Below, one piece after another: positions 1-7,130 of a DNA stretch of 14,301 bases (positions within the stretch are counted from its first letter, which is position 1; each line of letters begins with the position of its first letter). The notes under the pieces were generated by a model. That model did not search any database, was not told the DNA's origin, and saw nothing but the letters and a program-made list of their open reading frames with translations. The translations under genes were made by a program, and so were the position numbers. Source of the DNA: JBBIKU01 sp037445245 (GTDB lineage: Bacteria; Chloroflexota; Anaerolineae; Anaerolineales; Anaerolineaceae). The DNA lies in the NCBI GenBank assembly GCA_037445245.1, contig JBBIKU010000055.1:1-14301 (forward strand), written 5' to 3'.

Positions 1-1
1 C

Positions 2-625
2 GACCCAGCCGCAAAGCCCGAACCTTCTCGGCAGCCAGAGATCGAGAAACCCGCTGTCTCCCGCAGAGCGGGGCTGACGAACGAAGCCGGATTGTGGCGA
101 AAAGCCGATGACGGCAAACTGGTGACGGAACTCGAGGGAGAATTCCACAGCGAAGCCGCATCGCTTTCCGCCGCCCAGCGTCAGAAGATGGTACGGCTGT
201 TGAAGGAGTGGCTGGCATGGATGGGAGTTTCCCCAGAGGCTAAAACCCAGCCTCCGCCGCAGATGCAACAAGGCGAGCGACGGATGGAAGGCACGTCCGG
301 CACGCCACCCCCGCAAGTGCAGCCTGCGGCAGCCACCCCCCTTGAGGCGGCGATGGCGCCTTCCGAACCGCTTCGCGCTGCCCCTGTCAGCATCGTCGAG
401 CAAATCGATGACATTTTGCAGGAGATGCTGGCAAGCGCCGGACTTCAGCCCAAAAGCATTCGCCTGACGGAAGACACAAAAGACGGGGTGGTGGTGTGGG
501 TCGGAAATGAGCGTTTTGTGGGGGTCGACGGGGTGACCGATGCCGATGTCCGCTCCATTTTGAAGGCGGCGGCAGCGGAATGGGAACGCCGGCTGGAGTC
601 AGACCTGAGCCGCAAAACAACCTGA
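2..625 (+). CDS. Unrecognised protein, C-terminal part (5' end outside window)
   Basis: The reading frame is open from the left edge of the window to the TGA at 623-625, so this is the C-terminal part (about 207 residues) of a longer protein. A TTG at 92 could act as a start, but the frame upstream reads on without a stop (residues such as EPSRQPEIEKPAVSRRAG), so a true start inside the window is unlikely. The visible part holds a charged segment, a helical stretch near LSAAQRQKMVRLLKEWLAWMG, a proline/alanine/glutamine-rich linker that looks disordered, and a compact C-terminal region. That last region starts near IVEQIDDILQEMLA, contains a beta-rich VVVWVGNERFVGVDGV segment and ends in a helix with AAAEWERRLES. 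I do not recognise the family and assign no function. No signal peptide or membrane segment is visible. The next gene starts 14-23 nt downstream and is probably co-transcribed. Confidence 0.75.
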   Translation, partial: DPAAKPEPSRQPEIEKPAVSRRAGLTNEAGLWRKADDGKLVTELEGEFHSEAASLSAAQRQKMVRLLKEWLAWMGVSPEAKTQPPPQMQQGERRMEGTSGTPPPQVQPAAATPLEAAMAPSEPLRAAPVSIVEQIDDILQEMLASAGLQPKSIRLTEDTKDGVVVWVGNERFVGVDGVTDADVRSILKAAAAEWERRLESDLSRKTT

Positions 626-648
626 TCTGAATATCGGGGATGCCATCC

Positions 649-1041
649 ATGGCAAACGCAGAAGAACGCTTGCGCATATTGAAAATGGTCCAGGAAGGCA
701 AGATCAGCCCGGAAGAGGGAATCAAGCTGATCGAGGCACTGGATGAAAGCGCCCAGCCGACGGAAACAGAAGGAAGCGCAACGCCGCCGCCTGATTCCAA
801 AGGGGCGCGCTGGCTGCGGGTGCGGGTGACCGACACCAACACCGGCAAGGTGTGCGTGAACGTGCGCCTGCCGGTAGGGGTGGTTAACGCTGGAATCAAG
901 TTGGGGGCGCGCTTCTCATCAGAGGTAGAAGGATTGGATATGGACCGCTTGATGGCGATCGTGCGTGCGGGGGAAACCGGTCAGATCGTAGACGTTTACG
1001 ACGAGGACGACGGGGAACAAGTCGAAGTCTTTATCGAGTAA
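649..1041 (+). CDS. Small SHOCT-like domain protein
   Basis: This is a soluble acidic protein of about 130 residues. Residues 1-32 (ERLRILKMVQEGKISPEEG, then IKLIEALDE) match the short helical motif of SHOCT-like / YvlB-LiaX N-terminal domains: an N-terminal helix, the 'G-K-I-S-P-E-E' turn, then a second helix. A glutamate/proline-rich linker (about 33-50) follows. The C-terminal domain (about 51-130) contains the pattern RVRVTDTNTGKVCVNVRLP and a very acidic end. Proteins of this build are common near DUF4097/YvlB-type envelope-stress genes, but no such partner is visible here, so the role stays unknown. ATG 649 is preferred over the in-frame ATG at 640: the only purine-rich ribosome-binding sequence (GGGG, 636-639) sits at a usable distance from 649 but abuts 640. 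Its stop lies 5 nt from the stop of the convergent minus-strand gene. Confidence 0.8.
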   Translation: MANAEERLRILKMVQEGKISPEEGIKLIEALDESAQPTETEGSATPPPDSKGARWLRVRVTDTNTGKVCVNVRLPVGVVNAGIKLGARFSSEVEGLDMDRLMAIVRAGETGQIVDVYDEDDGEQVEVFIE

Positions 1042-1046
1042 GGCAA

Positions 1047-1790
1047 TTATCTTTCTGCCGCTTCCACGCGTTCGACCTCGGGGAAAAATTGGCGGATAGT
1101 GCCTTCTACCCAGCCATGCAGCGTGGTGGGTGAGAGCGGGCATCCCTCGCAGGCGCCGCCTAATTTTACCTGGACCACCTTGCCGTCGAAGGAGACCAGT
1201 TCTACCGAGCCACCATGATATTGGCTGATGTAAGCATCTAGTTGCTCGATCAATCCATTCAATTGTTCTTTCGTCGAATAAGACTGGGTTTTTTCTTCCA
1301 TCATTTCCTGTCCTGATTCTGTGAGGTGGTTGTTTTTCACGCTGTAGCGCAACATGGCAAGAATCTGAGCATGGGTGTTGTTCATCGGTTCGGTAATAAT
1401 GCTTGCCAGGCGATCCAGGATGGCGATGCCCAGGTCTGGGTATGCGTTGCACAGGCGGCGAAGCGTCTTGCCGTTGATGCGATAGGTCTCCACCTCGCCC
1501 ACCGTCAATACGGCGGCGGTGTAGGTGCGCCGGCTCATCGCCGCCGACCAGCCAAACACGCCGCCGGGATGAATATGCGCCACCGTCATCATCTGCCCAT
1601 CATCGGGTTTATATTGCACGACAACCTCTCCAGACAATAGGATATACAGGTGCTTAGCCGGGTGACCCTGATCGAAGATCATCACGCCGTCGTCGAACGC
1701 GCCGTATTCCAGCAACGGCTCGATCAGATCTAGCTGCGAGCGGGGAAGGTCTTTAAAGAGAGGGATATGGGCAATATCGAGACTTAACAT
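1047..1790 (-). CDS. cNMP-binding-type domain fused to NifU C-terminal Fe-S domain
   Basis: This 247-residue protein has two recognisable parts. Residues about 8-125 form a Crp/Fnr-type cyclic-nucleotide-binding beta-roll (LFKDLPRSQLDLIEPLLEYG, then IFDQGHPAKHLYILLSGEVVV, then HPGGVFGWSAAMSRRTYTA). Residues about 172-242 form a NifU C-terminal domain with the paired cysteines C214 and C217 in GGACEGCPLSPTTLHGWV. A helical linker joins them. There is no helix-turn-helix, so it is not a normal Crp regulator. The phosphate-binding cassette reads FGWSAAM...RRTYTA instead of the usual FGE...R-(S/T)-A, so binding of a classical cyclic nucleotide is doubtful. NifU C-terminal domains hold or deliver [4Fe-4S] clusters through the CxxC pair. 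By inference the protein may link an effector signal or redox state to cluster handling. No Shine-Dalgarno is evident before the ATG, and a 7-7-7 inverted repeat covers the start codon. Confidence 0.85.
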   Translation of the reverse strand: MLSLDIAHIPLFKDLPRSQLDLIEPLLEYGAFDDGVMIFDQGHPAKHLYILLSGEVVVQYKPDDGQMMTVAHIHPGGVFGWSAAMSRRTYTAAVLTVGEVETYRINGKTLRRLCNAYPDLGIAILDRLASIITEPMNNTHAQILAMLRYSVKNNHLTESGQEMMEEKTQSYSTKEQLNGLIEQLDAYISQYHGGSVELVSFDGKVVQVKLGGACEGCPLSPTTLHGWVEGTIRQFFPEVERVEAAER

Positions 1791-1804
1791 TGGATATATG
1801 TTAA
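1784..1804. promoter_or_regulatory. Inverted repeat over the start codon of the cNMP-NifU gene
   Basis: TTAACAT (1784-1790) and ATGTTAA (1798-1804) are perfect inverted arms separated by 7 nt. The left arm covers the start codon of the minus-strand gene. It could be an operator for a dimeric regulator or a weak mRNA hairpin. No matching regulator can be named from the sequence. Confidence 0.4.
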
Positions 1805-1875
1805 TAAATGACGGGATTGCTTTCCAGTGGCAAACATCCCGAATGCACGGACGATCATCATGCTGCCAGTTTTCA

Positions 1876-1904
1876 TTGACGAAAACGGCAGGTTAGATTA
1901 ATAT
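1876..1904 (+). promoter_or_regulatory. Sigma70-like promoter of the ArsR-MFS operon
   Basis: TTGACG (1876-1881) is five of six to the -35 consensus. It is followed by a 17-nt spacer and TAATAT (1899-1904), four of six to the -10 consensus. Transcription would start near 1911 and give a leader of about 30 nt. The -10 box lies between the first two half-sites of the operator, so a bound repressor would block polymerase. Confidence 0.65.
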
Positions 1905-1928
1905 CTAATCAATTAGATATATATCTAA
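1893..1928. promoter_or_regulatory. Operator array: four alternating half-sites at 10-bp spacing
   Basis: Half-sites TTAGAT (1893-1898), ATCTAA (1903-1908), TTAGAT (1913-1918) and ATCTAA (1923-1928) alternate in orientation with starts exactly 10 bp apart. They make two 6-4-6 inverted repeats; the second, TTAGATATATATCTAA, is a perfect 16-bp palindrome. Between them sits a 9-2-9 inverted repeat (ATATCTAAT / ATTAGATAT, 1901-1920). The array spans the -10 box and the probable start of transcription of the adjacent ArsR-type gene, which fits autorepression by that gene's product. The regulator assignment is inference. Confidence 0.7.
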
Positions 1929-1942
1929 CGGGAGAATTTTTA

Positions 1943-3010
1943 ATGGCAAATTTGCGCTGGTTCGAAGGCATTGCCCCAGATTTGTTCGCCAGCCTTCATG
2001 TGCTGCATCACCCAGCCAATTTTGGCTTACGCCCATCTTGGGCAGCGGGTGTGCGCTCGCGCCTGCCGCTCCAGCAGCGCGAATTCCTTGAAGGTGTGCA
2101 AACATTCCTGTCCGTACCTCTGGCGTGGTTGAACAGCCAACCTCACCGCCCCTTGAACGCCGCGGCTGCCCTTGAAGCGCTGGAAGCGCTGCCTCCTGCC
2201 CGCCGCCTGCCAGCATTGATGCACCCTCCCGATTATCCGCCCGGCGCCAGGGATATTTTGACGAGGATTTCGGAGCGGAAACAGTACCAGCCGGAAGAGG
2301 TTGAAGCGCTGAAATTTGAATTACAGCGGAAAGCCGCCCATTACCCCCCGGAATCTTTTACCCACCTGTGCCAGACGTGGAGCCGCATCGAAGAATCCGG
2401 CGAGCACTATTTACAGGCGCTTCAGACCTATCACCAGGTCTTTTTCAACGAGGAAGAGGCGCGCATCCAACCGGTGTTGCAAGCCAGTTTACAGCAAGCC
2501 CGTTCACGGGCTGAGCGTTACCCGCTCGAAGAGCTGCTGGATGAACTGACCCAGGGCGTCAAGTTCGAAGAGCTTGCCCAGTTAGAGGAGATCACGCTGA
2601 TGCCATCCTTCTGGTCGACGCCCTTCATCTTCTACCACCGCATCGACCCCCAAGGTATGGTCATTCTTTATGGTTGCCGCCCTGCCGATCACTCATTGAC
2701 CCCCGGCGAACAGGTACCGCAAGCCCTGCTGGCGGCGCTCAAAGCCGTGGGGGATCCCACCCGTTTGCGCATCTTACGCCATCTGATGGAAAAACCCCAC
2801 ACACCGGCTGAGCTCGCCCGCCGGCTGCGGTTGCGCCCACCGACCATTCTTCACCACCTCAACAGCCTGCGCCTGGCTGGGTTAGTGCACGTCCGCGTCC
2901 AGACGACCGGCGAGCGCCAGTACGCCCTGCGACGTGAGGCGCTTGGGCAGGTACAACAATCTCTGTGGGATTATCTGCACCAACCCGCCCACCAACAGGA
3001 TAACCCATGA
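1943..3010 (+). CDS. ArsR-type winged-helix transcriptional regulator, long form
   Basis: This 355-residue regulator carries its DNA-binding domain at the C-terminus. Residues about 258-345 hold the ArsR pattern ALLAALKAVGDPTRLRILRHL, then TPAELARRLRLRPPTILHHL as the helix-turn-helix and a wing near VHVRVQTTGERQYALR. Residues 1-250 form an N-terminal domain, largely helical, of the kind found in long ArsR-like regulators (sometimes annotated DUF5937; low certainty), and may bind a ligand or form the dimer. There is no CxC metal-binding motif in the alpha3 region, so a metal signal is not indicated. The start is supported by GGGAG (1930-1934) 8 nt upstream and by the promoter and operator directly ahead. 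Its stop overlaps the start of the MFS gene (ATGA, 3007-3010), so the two are translationally coupled. It probably represses its own operon until a substrate of the exporter appears. Confidence 0.85.
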   Translation: MANLRWFEGIAPDLFASLHVLHHPANFGLRPSWAAGVRSRLPLQQREFLEGVQTFLSVPLAWLNSQPHRPLNAAAALEALEALPPARRLPALMHPPDYPPGARDILTRISERKQYQPEEVEALKFELQRKAAHYPPESFTHLCQTWSRIEESGEHYLQALQTYHQVFFNEEEARIQPVLQASLQQARSRAERYPLEELLDELTQGVKFEELAQLEEITLMPSFWSTPFIFYHRIDPQGMVILYGCRPADHSLTPGEQVPQALLAALKAVGDPTRLRILRHLMEKPHTPAELARRLRLRPPTILHHLNSLRLAGLVHVRVQTTGERQYALRREALGQVQQSLWDYLHQPAHQQDNP

Positions 3011-4311
3011 GCCTGTGCAAATCAACCCATTTCGGACGGCTGCGACGGGTGCTGGCGCTCTACCTGGATAACCTCGGTTCATTCAAGCGCAATGCCCGTC
3101 TGTACCTGTTGAGTGTGGTGCTCACTGGTGCGGCGGTAGGGGTATTCCGGCTATTATTCAATTTCTACGTTCTCAGTTTGGGATACGACGAAGCGCTGTT
3201 GGGAAACCTCATCGCCGCCAGTAGCCTGACCTCGCTGCTGGTAGCGTTGCCGATGGGCTATCTGGCAGATTTTCTGGGGCGCAAGGCGGCGCTCATCATC
3301 AGCGGATTGATCGTCAGCCTGTCGACTTTGCTGATGGTGATCTCGCCTTCGGTGGCGATGCTGGTGACGATGAACATTACGATGGGGGCGGCACACAGCC
3401 TTTCCGGCGTTACCATGGGCCCGTTTTTGATGGAGAACAGCACCGAAAAGGAACGTACCTATCTGTTCAGTTTCAGCCAGGGATTCATGATGGCATCCGG
3501 TTTTGTCGGCAACTGGGTGGGCGGCTACCTGCCCGGCGCAATGGGATTGTGGCAGGCAGTCGACGCCACCAGCTCGATCGCTTATGGCTGGTCCTTGCTG
3601 GCGTTGGCAGCCGTGCACGGGTTGGGCGTGCTGCCGCTGTTCTTGCTGCGGGCATCGCGGCGGGATGAAGCCCAGCGTTGCGGGTTCGTTCCTCTATCCT
3701 ATTTCTTCAACCGCTTCAACCAACTGGGTAGGCTGGTGCTGCCGATCCTGATCACCTCGATCGGAGCCGGGTTGTTCATGCCTTTCATGAACGTGTTCTA
3801 CCGTCAGGTGCACAATCAACCTGACCCGGCGATTGGCTCGATGTTCGCCTGGGGTTCGCTGGCGATGGGAATCGGGTTAATGATGGCGCCGCCGCTCGCC
3901 GAGCGGTGCGGCAAAATTCAGGTGGTGGTGTTTACCCAGGGCGTCTCGATCCCGTTTCTGGTGCTGCTGGGCTTTTCGCCCTGGTTTGGCTTGAGCGCGC
4001 TGGCATATTATGCCCGCTTGACCCTGATGAACATGAGTACGCCGGTTTACCAGACTTACGTGATGGAGCGGGTCGACCCTTCGGCGCGGGCGACCGCTGC
4101 CAGCCTGGTTAACATGGCGCACAACTTCGGCTGGGCGTTGAGTCCCACCATCAGCGGCTGGATCCAAGTGCATTACGGCTTCAATCCGGTCTTCATCGGT
4201 GTGCTGATACTCTACAGCCTTTCAGTCTACCTGTACTGGGATTTTTTCCTGCGACGAAAAGCAGCCGGCGGTGGCAAGAGGGGGGTGGTTGTGAGCCGCC
4301 TGGCGCGCTGA
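3007..4311 (+). CDS. MFS transporter, coupled to ArsR-type regulator
   Basis: This is a 434-residue polytopic membrane protein with about 12 predicted helices and a charged cytoplasmic N-terminus of about 30 residues. MFS motif A is seen at about 83-95 as MGYLADFLGRKAAL (the G-x-L-x-D-x-x-G-R-K/R signature) between helices 2 and 3. The first half ends near residue 215 and a charged loop (RASRRDEAQRCG) leads to the second half. The family exports or imports small molecules using the proton gradient; the substrate cannot be told from the sequence. The ATGA overlap with the upstream ArsR-type gene points to a drug- or metabolite-efflux operon under local control. It is not closely similar to the second MFS gene in the window (8932-10152). 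The C-terminus is basic and short. Direction of transport is inferred from context only. Confidence 0.85.
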   Translation: MSLCKSTHFGRLRRVLALYLDNLGSFKRNARLYLLSVVLTGAAVGVFRLLFNFYVLSLGYDEALLGNLIAASSLTSLLVALPMGYLADFLGRKAALIISGLIVSLSTLLMVISPSVAMLVTMNITMGAAHSLSGVTMGPFLMENSTEKERTYLFSFSQGFMMASGFVGNWVGGYLPGAMGLWQAVDATSSIAYGWSLLALAAVHGLGVLPLFLLRASRRDEAQRCGFVPLSYFFNRFNQLGRLVLPILITSIGAGLFMPFMNVFYRQVHNQPDPAIGSMFAWGSLAMGIGLMMAPPLAERCGKIQVVVFTQGVSIPFLVLLGFSPWFGLSALAYYARLTLMNMSTPVYQTYVMERVDPSARATAASLVNMAHNFGWALSPTISGWIQVHYGFNPVFIGVLILYSLSVYLYWDFFLRRKAAGGGKRGVVVSRLAR

Positions 4312-4355
4312 ATCCGTCCGATATTGGGAAGAACAAGTATGTCCGTAAAGAATTA

Positions 4356-4402
4356 GGGGATGCAAAGCTTTGCACCCCACACTGCAGCCGCCCCACTTTT
4401 TT
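4356..4402 (+). terminator. Possible terminator: GC-flanked palindrome, then T6
   Basis: TGCAAAGCTTTGCA (4361-4374) is a perfect 14-bp palindrome, extended outward by GGGG (4356-4359) and CCCC (4375-4378) with one bulged A. A run of six T lies at 4397-4402, about 18 nt after the stem. That is too far for a textbook intrinsic terminator, so it may end the ArsR-MFS transcript only weakly, or be a protein-binding palindrome. Confidence 0.35.
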
Positions 4403-4424
4403 CTTAGAGGGGGTGAGGTGGGTG

Positions 4425-4430
4425 TATAAT
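4425..4430 (+). promoter_or_regulatory. -10 box (TATAAT) upstream of the YWDDW membrane protein
   Basis: A perfect TATAAT lies 44 nt before the ATG at 4475. No good -35 is found at 16-18 nt upstream. Transcription would start near 4437. An AGGAAAA (4462-4468) just before the ATG is the likely ribosome-binding site. Confidence 0.5.
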
Positions 4431-4474
4431 GAACGTGTTTCCTACCTTGGCGGGTAATCATAGGAAAACGGCAC

Positions 4475-6538
4475 ATGAAAAAAAACTGGAATATCACCTT
4501 CCCGTACTGGACAGCGCCGTTGGCGCTGCTGGCGCTGGTTTTTGCCGGGTTTGGGTTGCTGGCGCCACGACTCGGCTTTTACTGGGATGACTGGGCGCAG
4601 CTTCTGGCAGGGCAGCTTTACGGCGTGGACAGATACTGGCGCTACTTTGCCTTCGACCGCCCGACCTCCGCCTGGACGCATGCCCTGGTCATGCCCTTGC
4701 TGGGGGCAAAGCCGGTGCACTGGCAGGTGTTCACGCTCAGCTTGCGCTGGCTGACGGCGGTGGCAGTGTGGTGGACGCTCTCAAGCGTGTGGCAGCATCA
4801 CCGGCGCCAGGCGACCTTTGTGGCGTTGCTGTTTGCCGTCTACCCGGTCTTTACCCAGCAGCAAATCTCGCTCGCCTACCATCAGCACTGGCTGCAATAC
4901 TTGCTCTACTGGCTCTCGCTGGGCGGCATGGTGCAGGCAGTGCGCCAGCGCCGTTACCGCCTCCCGTTCAGCTTGCTCTCCCTAACAACCATGCTGCTGC
5001 ATCTTTCGATCACCGAATTCTTCCTCGGGGCAGAGATGCTGCGACCAGCGTTGTTGTGGCTGGCGCTGGCGCAGGATGAAACGCTCTACCCCGCCCGGCT
5101 CAAATCCACCCTGCGCCGATGGCTGCCCTACGCTTTGATTCTGCTCGCCTACCTGGTGTGGCGTTTTGTGCTCATGCCCTTCTCCAACGGCGACCCGCAC
5201 TCGCTCGCGCTGTTCGAGCGCATCGCCGCCCAACCGGGAGCAGCGCTATTCGACCTCTTCAAACGGTCTGTCGGCGACACGCTGTATATCGTGCTCGGTA
5301 ACTGGTCCAATGTGATTGATCTCGACTTGGTGAATTTCCAGCGACCCTCTACCTGGTTTTCGTGGCTGGCTGGGATCGCCGTTCTGGCAGGGATGTTAAT
5401 GTATCTCAACCGAGCGCGTTTTGCTCCCAGCAGTCCCGAGGAAGATGAGCGTTGGTCGAGACAGGCAGCCCTGTTGGGTGCCGCAGCGGTGGTGATGAGC
5501 ACCCTCCCGATATGGGTGGTGGATGACGCGATCCTGCTCTTCCTCGATCCCGACCACGCTGACCGGTTTGCCTTGGTGGCGATGGTGGGGGCGAGCCTGC
5601 TGTGGGTGGCGTACCTGGAGTGGGCGGTGAAACGCGCCGGGCATAAGTATTTCGTGCTGTGCCTCACCCTGGCGCTGGCGGTGGGCTTCCACCTGCGCAA
5701 CGCCAACGAATACCGCTGGAGATGGGAGGAACAAAAAAACTTCTACTGGCAGCTTGTCTGGCGTGCGCCCGCCATCCAACCCCAAACTGCCATTCTGACC
5801 GAGGAAATCCCCTTTGCCTACCAGGGGTTGTTTTCCACTTCGGCGGCGATCAATTTGCTCTACCCGCAACCAACCGCCCCCGAACGGTTGGCTTACTGGA
5901 TGTACTCGCTCATCCCTGGCAGGATCCATTCGCAGCCGGGCAGCATCGACTTTCACACCCAGATGCGCATGTTCTATTTCGAAGCTCGCGCCGCCAATGC
6001 GGTGCTGGTGCAGCCGGTCTTTCAGATGTCCAATTGTATATGGGTATTGAGCAAGAACGACGGTGAGAACCCCTACCTGTCGCCGTTGACGAAGGGCTGG
6101 CTCTCTGTCTCCAACCTGGGTCGAATCGGCGCCCAGCCAATTCGCAGCGATTATCCACCCGCCGAGATCTTCGGCGACCCGCCGCAGCAGACCTGGTGTT
6201 ATTATTTTCAGAAGGCAGACCTGGCGCGCCAGATGCAGGACTGGCAGCAGGTAATCAACCTGGGCAATCAGGCGCAGGCGCAGGGGTATCGCCCAACGGC
6301 AAATTCAGCCAACTCGCCTCATGAGTGGATGCCCTTCATCGAAGGCTATGCTCATAGCGGGCAATGGCAGGAGGCGATCAGCTTGAGCAGCGATGCCTAT
6401 CACCTCGACCGGAATTATCAGCAGCAACTGTGCGCCGTGTGGCAGCGCATCGACGAATCGGCGCCTGCCAAAGCCGACAAAGATGAGGCGCTGGCAGAAG
6501 CGCGCCAACGACTGGCTTGCGATCAGGCAACCCATTGA
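4475..6538 (+). CDS. Polytopic membrane protein with YWDDW motif and TPR-like tail (GT-C-like)
   Basis: This is a 687-residue protein. The first helix (about 12-30) is followed at once by GFYWDDW (34-40), an acidic pair in the first outer loop, then FDRPTSAW (60-67). This layout recalls GT-C-fold glycosyltransferases, where an acidic pair after the first helix is catalytic and the donor is a lipid-linked sugar. About 9-10 further hydrophobic segments run to about residue 405, with an acidic loop DPDHADRF near 358-365. Residues about 410-570 are a mixed soluble domain, and 575-650 look like helical pairs of TPR type (DLARQMQDWQQVINLGNQAQ, then FIEGYAHSGQWQEAISLS). By inference it acts at the membrane on cell-envelope or glycan material, but no activity is proven and the family is better called unknown. 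It stands alone behind its own -10 box; the downstream OsmC gene may be read through. Confidence 0.7.
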   Translation: MKKNWNITFPYWTAPLALLALVFAGFGLLAPRLGFYWDDWAQLLAGQLYGVDRYWRYFAFDRPTSAWTHALVMPLLGAKPVHWQVFTLSLRWLTAVAVWWTLSSVWQHHRRQATFVALLFAVYPVFTQQQISLAYHQHWLQYLLYWLSLGGMVQAVRQRRYRLPFSLLSLTTMLLHLSITEFFLGAEMLRPALLWLALAQDETLYPARLKSTLRRWLPYALILLAYLVWRFVLMPFSNGDPHSLALFERIAAQPGAALFDLFKRSVGDTLYIVLGNWSNVIDLDLVNFQRPSTWFSWLAGIAVLAGMLMYLNRARFAPSSPEEDERWSRQAALLGAAAVVMSTLPIWVVDDAILLFLDPDHADRFALVAMVGASLLWVAYLEWAVKRAGHKYFVLCLTLALAVGFHLRNANEYRWRWEEQKNFYWQLVWRAPAIQPQTAILTEEIPFAYQGLFSTSAAINLLYPQPTAPERLAYWMYSLIPGRIHSQPGSIDFHTQMRMFYFEARAANAVLVQPVFQMSNCIWVLSKNDGENPYLSPLTKGWLSVSNLGRIGAQPIRSDYPPAEIFGDPPQQTWCYYFQKADLARQMQDWQQVINLGNQAQAQGYRPTANSANSPHEWMPFIEGYAHSGQWQEAISLSSDAYHLDRNYQQQLCAVWQRIDESAPAKADKDEALAEARQRLACDQATH

Positions 6539-6567
6539 CTCACTGGATGAGATCGGGCAAAAATTGA

Positions 6568-6586
6568 AGGGTTGGACTGCAACCCT
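6568..6586 (+). terminator. Possible hairpin between the membrane-protein gene and osmC-like gene
   Basis: AGGGTTG (6568-6574) and CAACCCT (6580-6586) form a 7-bp stem with loop GACTG. No T-run follows directly, so termination is uncertain; attenuation or RNA processing is equally possible. Confidence 0.3.
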
Positions 6587-6625
6587 CGCCATGGGGCTGC
6601 CAATAACTTTTAGACGGAGGCAGAT

Positions 6626-7033
6626 ATGGACATGATCATCGATTTTCCAGGCGGCGCCTGGGTGGACGCCCATTTCGACGGTTTTACCGTTCATACCGAC
6701 CAGCCGCCCTCAGCCGGCGGTGAAGGTACGGCGCCAGCGCCCTTTGCCCTCTTTCTGGCATCGCTGGGCACCTGTGCCGGCATCTACGTTCTAAACTTTT
6801 GCCGCCAGCGCAATCTGCCGGTGGAAGGTATCCGCCTCGTTCAGCGCCGCCGCGTCAACCCCGCCACCCGCATGGTGGATAAGATCGACATCGAAATTCA
6901 GGTGCCGCCGAGTTTCCCGGAGCGCTATTACGACGCCCTGGTTAAATCTGCCAACCTGTGCGCGGTCAAAAAACACATTGAGACTCCGCCGGCGTTCGAG
7001 GTTTATACCCGCGTTGTGGATGCTGGCGGCTAG
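6626..7033 (+). CDS. OsmC family protein
   Basis: This 135-residue protein has the OsmC/Ohr fold pattern: an N-terminal beta region (AWVDAHFDGFTVHTDQP), then the PAPFALFLASLGTCAGIYVL helix with the first conserved cysteine at C50, a central strand region (GIRLVQRRRVNPATRMVDKIDIEIQVP), and the second conserved cysteine at C112 in ANLCAVKKHIETPPAFEV. In the family the two cysteines form a thiol-based centre that reduces organic or fatty-acid hydroperoxides in the cytosol, with the protein acting as a dimer. It is closer to the general OsmC-like (YhfA-type) group than to Ohr, so the peroxide substrate is not certain. A third cysteine (C59) is extra. The start is fixed by GGAGG (6616-6620) 5 nt before the ATG. 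It lies between the membrane protein and tpiA, with a 97-nt gap to the latter. Confidence 0.88.
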   Translation: MDMIIDFPGGAWVDAHFDGFTVHTDQPPSAGGEGTAPAPFALFLASLGTCAGIYVLNFCRQRNLPVEGIRLVQRRRVNPATRMVDKIDIEIQVPPSFPERYYDALVKSANLCAVKKHIETPPAFEVYTRVVDAGG

Positions 7034-7075
7034 CGCCGGTTAATTGCCCGCTAGTGCTGCTGCAAAGACGCTTTC

Positions 7076-7084
7076 TGGTAAAAT
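7076..7084 (+). promoter_or_regulatory. Extended -10 promoter of tpiA
   Basis: TGGTAAAAT (7076-7084) matches an extended -10 (TGn followed by TAAAAT, five of six to consensus). No clear -35 is found. Transcription would start near 7091, about 40 nt before the tpiA ATG. Confidence 0.5.
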
Positions 7085-7130
7085 GGGCGGTATTCATTTC
7101 GACACTCATCCCCATCAAAGCGAGGTCATC

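Noticed and set aside
919..1452. Long minus-strand open frame of 177 codons
   Set aside because: It overlaps the SHOCT-like gene and the cNMP-NifU gene, both with clear domains; its translation has no recognisable motif and is the shadow of those genes in another frame.
1893..1928. Possible CRISPR-like or tandem repeat array
   Set aside because: The repeat unit is only 6 bp, alternates in orientation and covers a promoter, so an operator is the better explanation.
5396..5956. Minus-strand open frame of 186 codons inside the YWDDW membrane protein gene
   Set aside because: The + strand frame is continuous, hydrophobic in helix-length blocks and has a promoter and ribosome-binding site; the minus frame is rich in Arg/Gln/His as expected of an antisense shadow.
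7044..7130. N-terminal extension of tpiA from an upstream in-frame start
   Set aside because: The normal TIM N-terminus starts at 7131, and the extension contains the likely -10 box.
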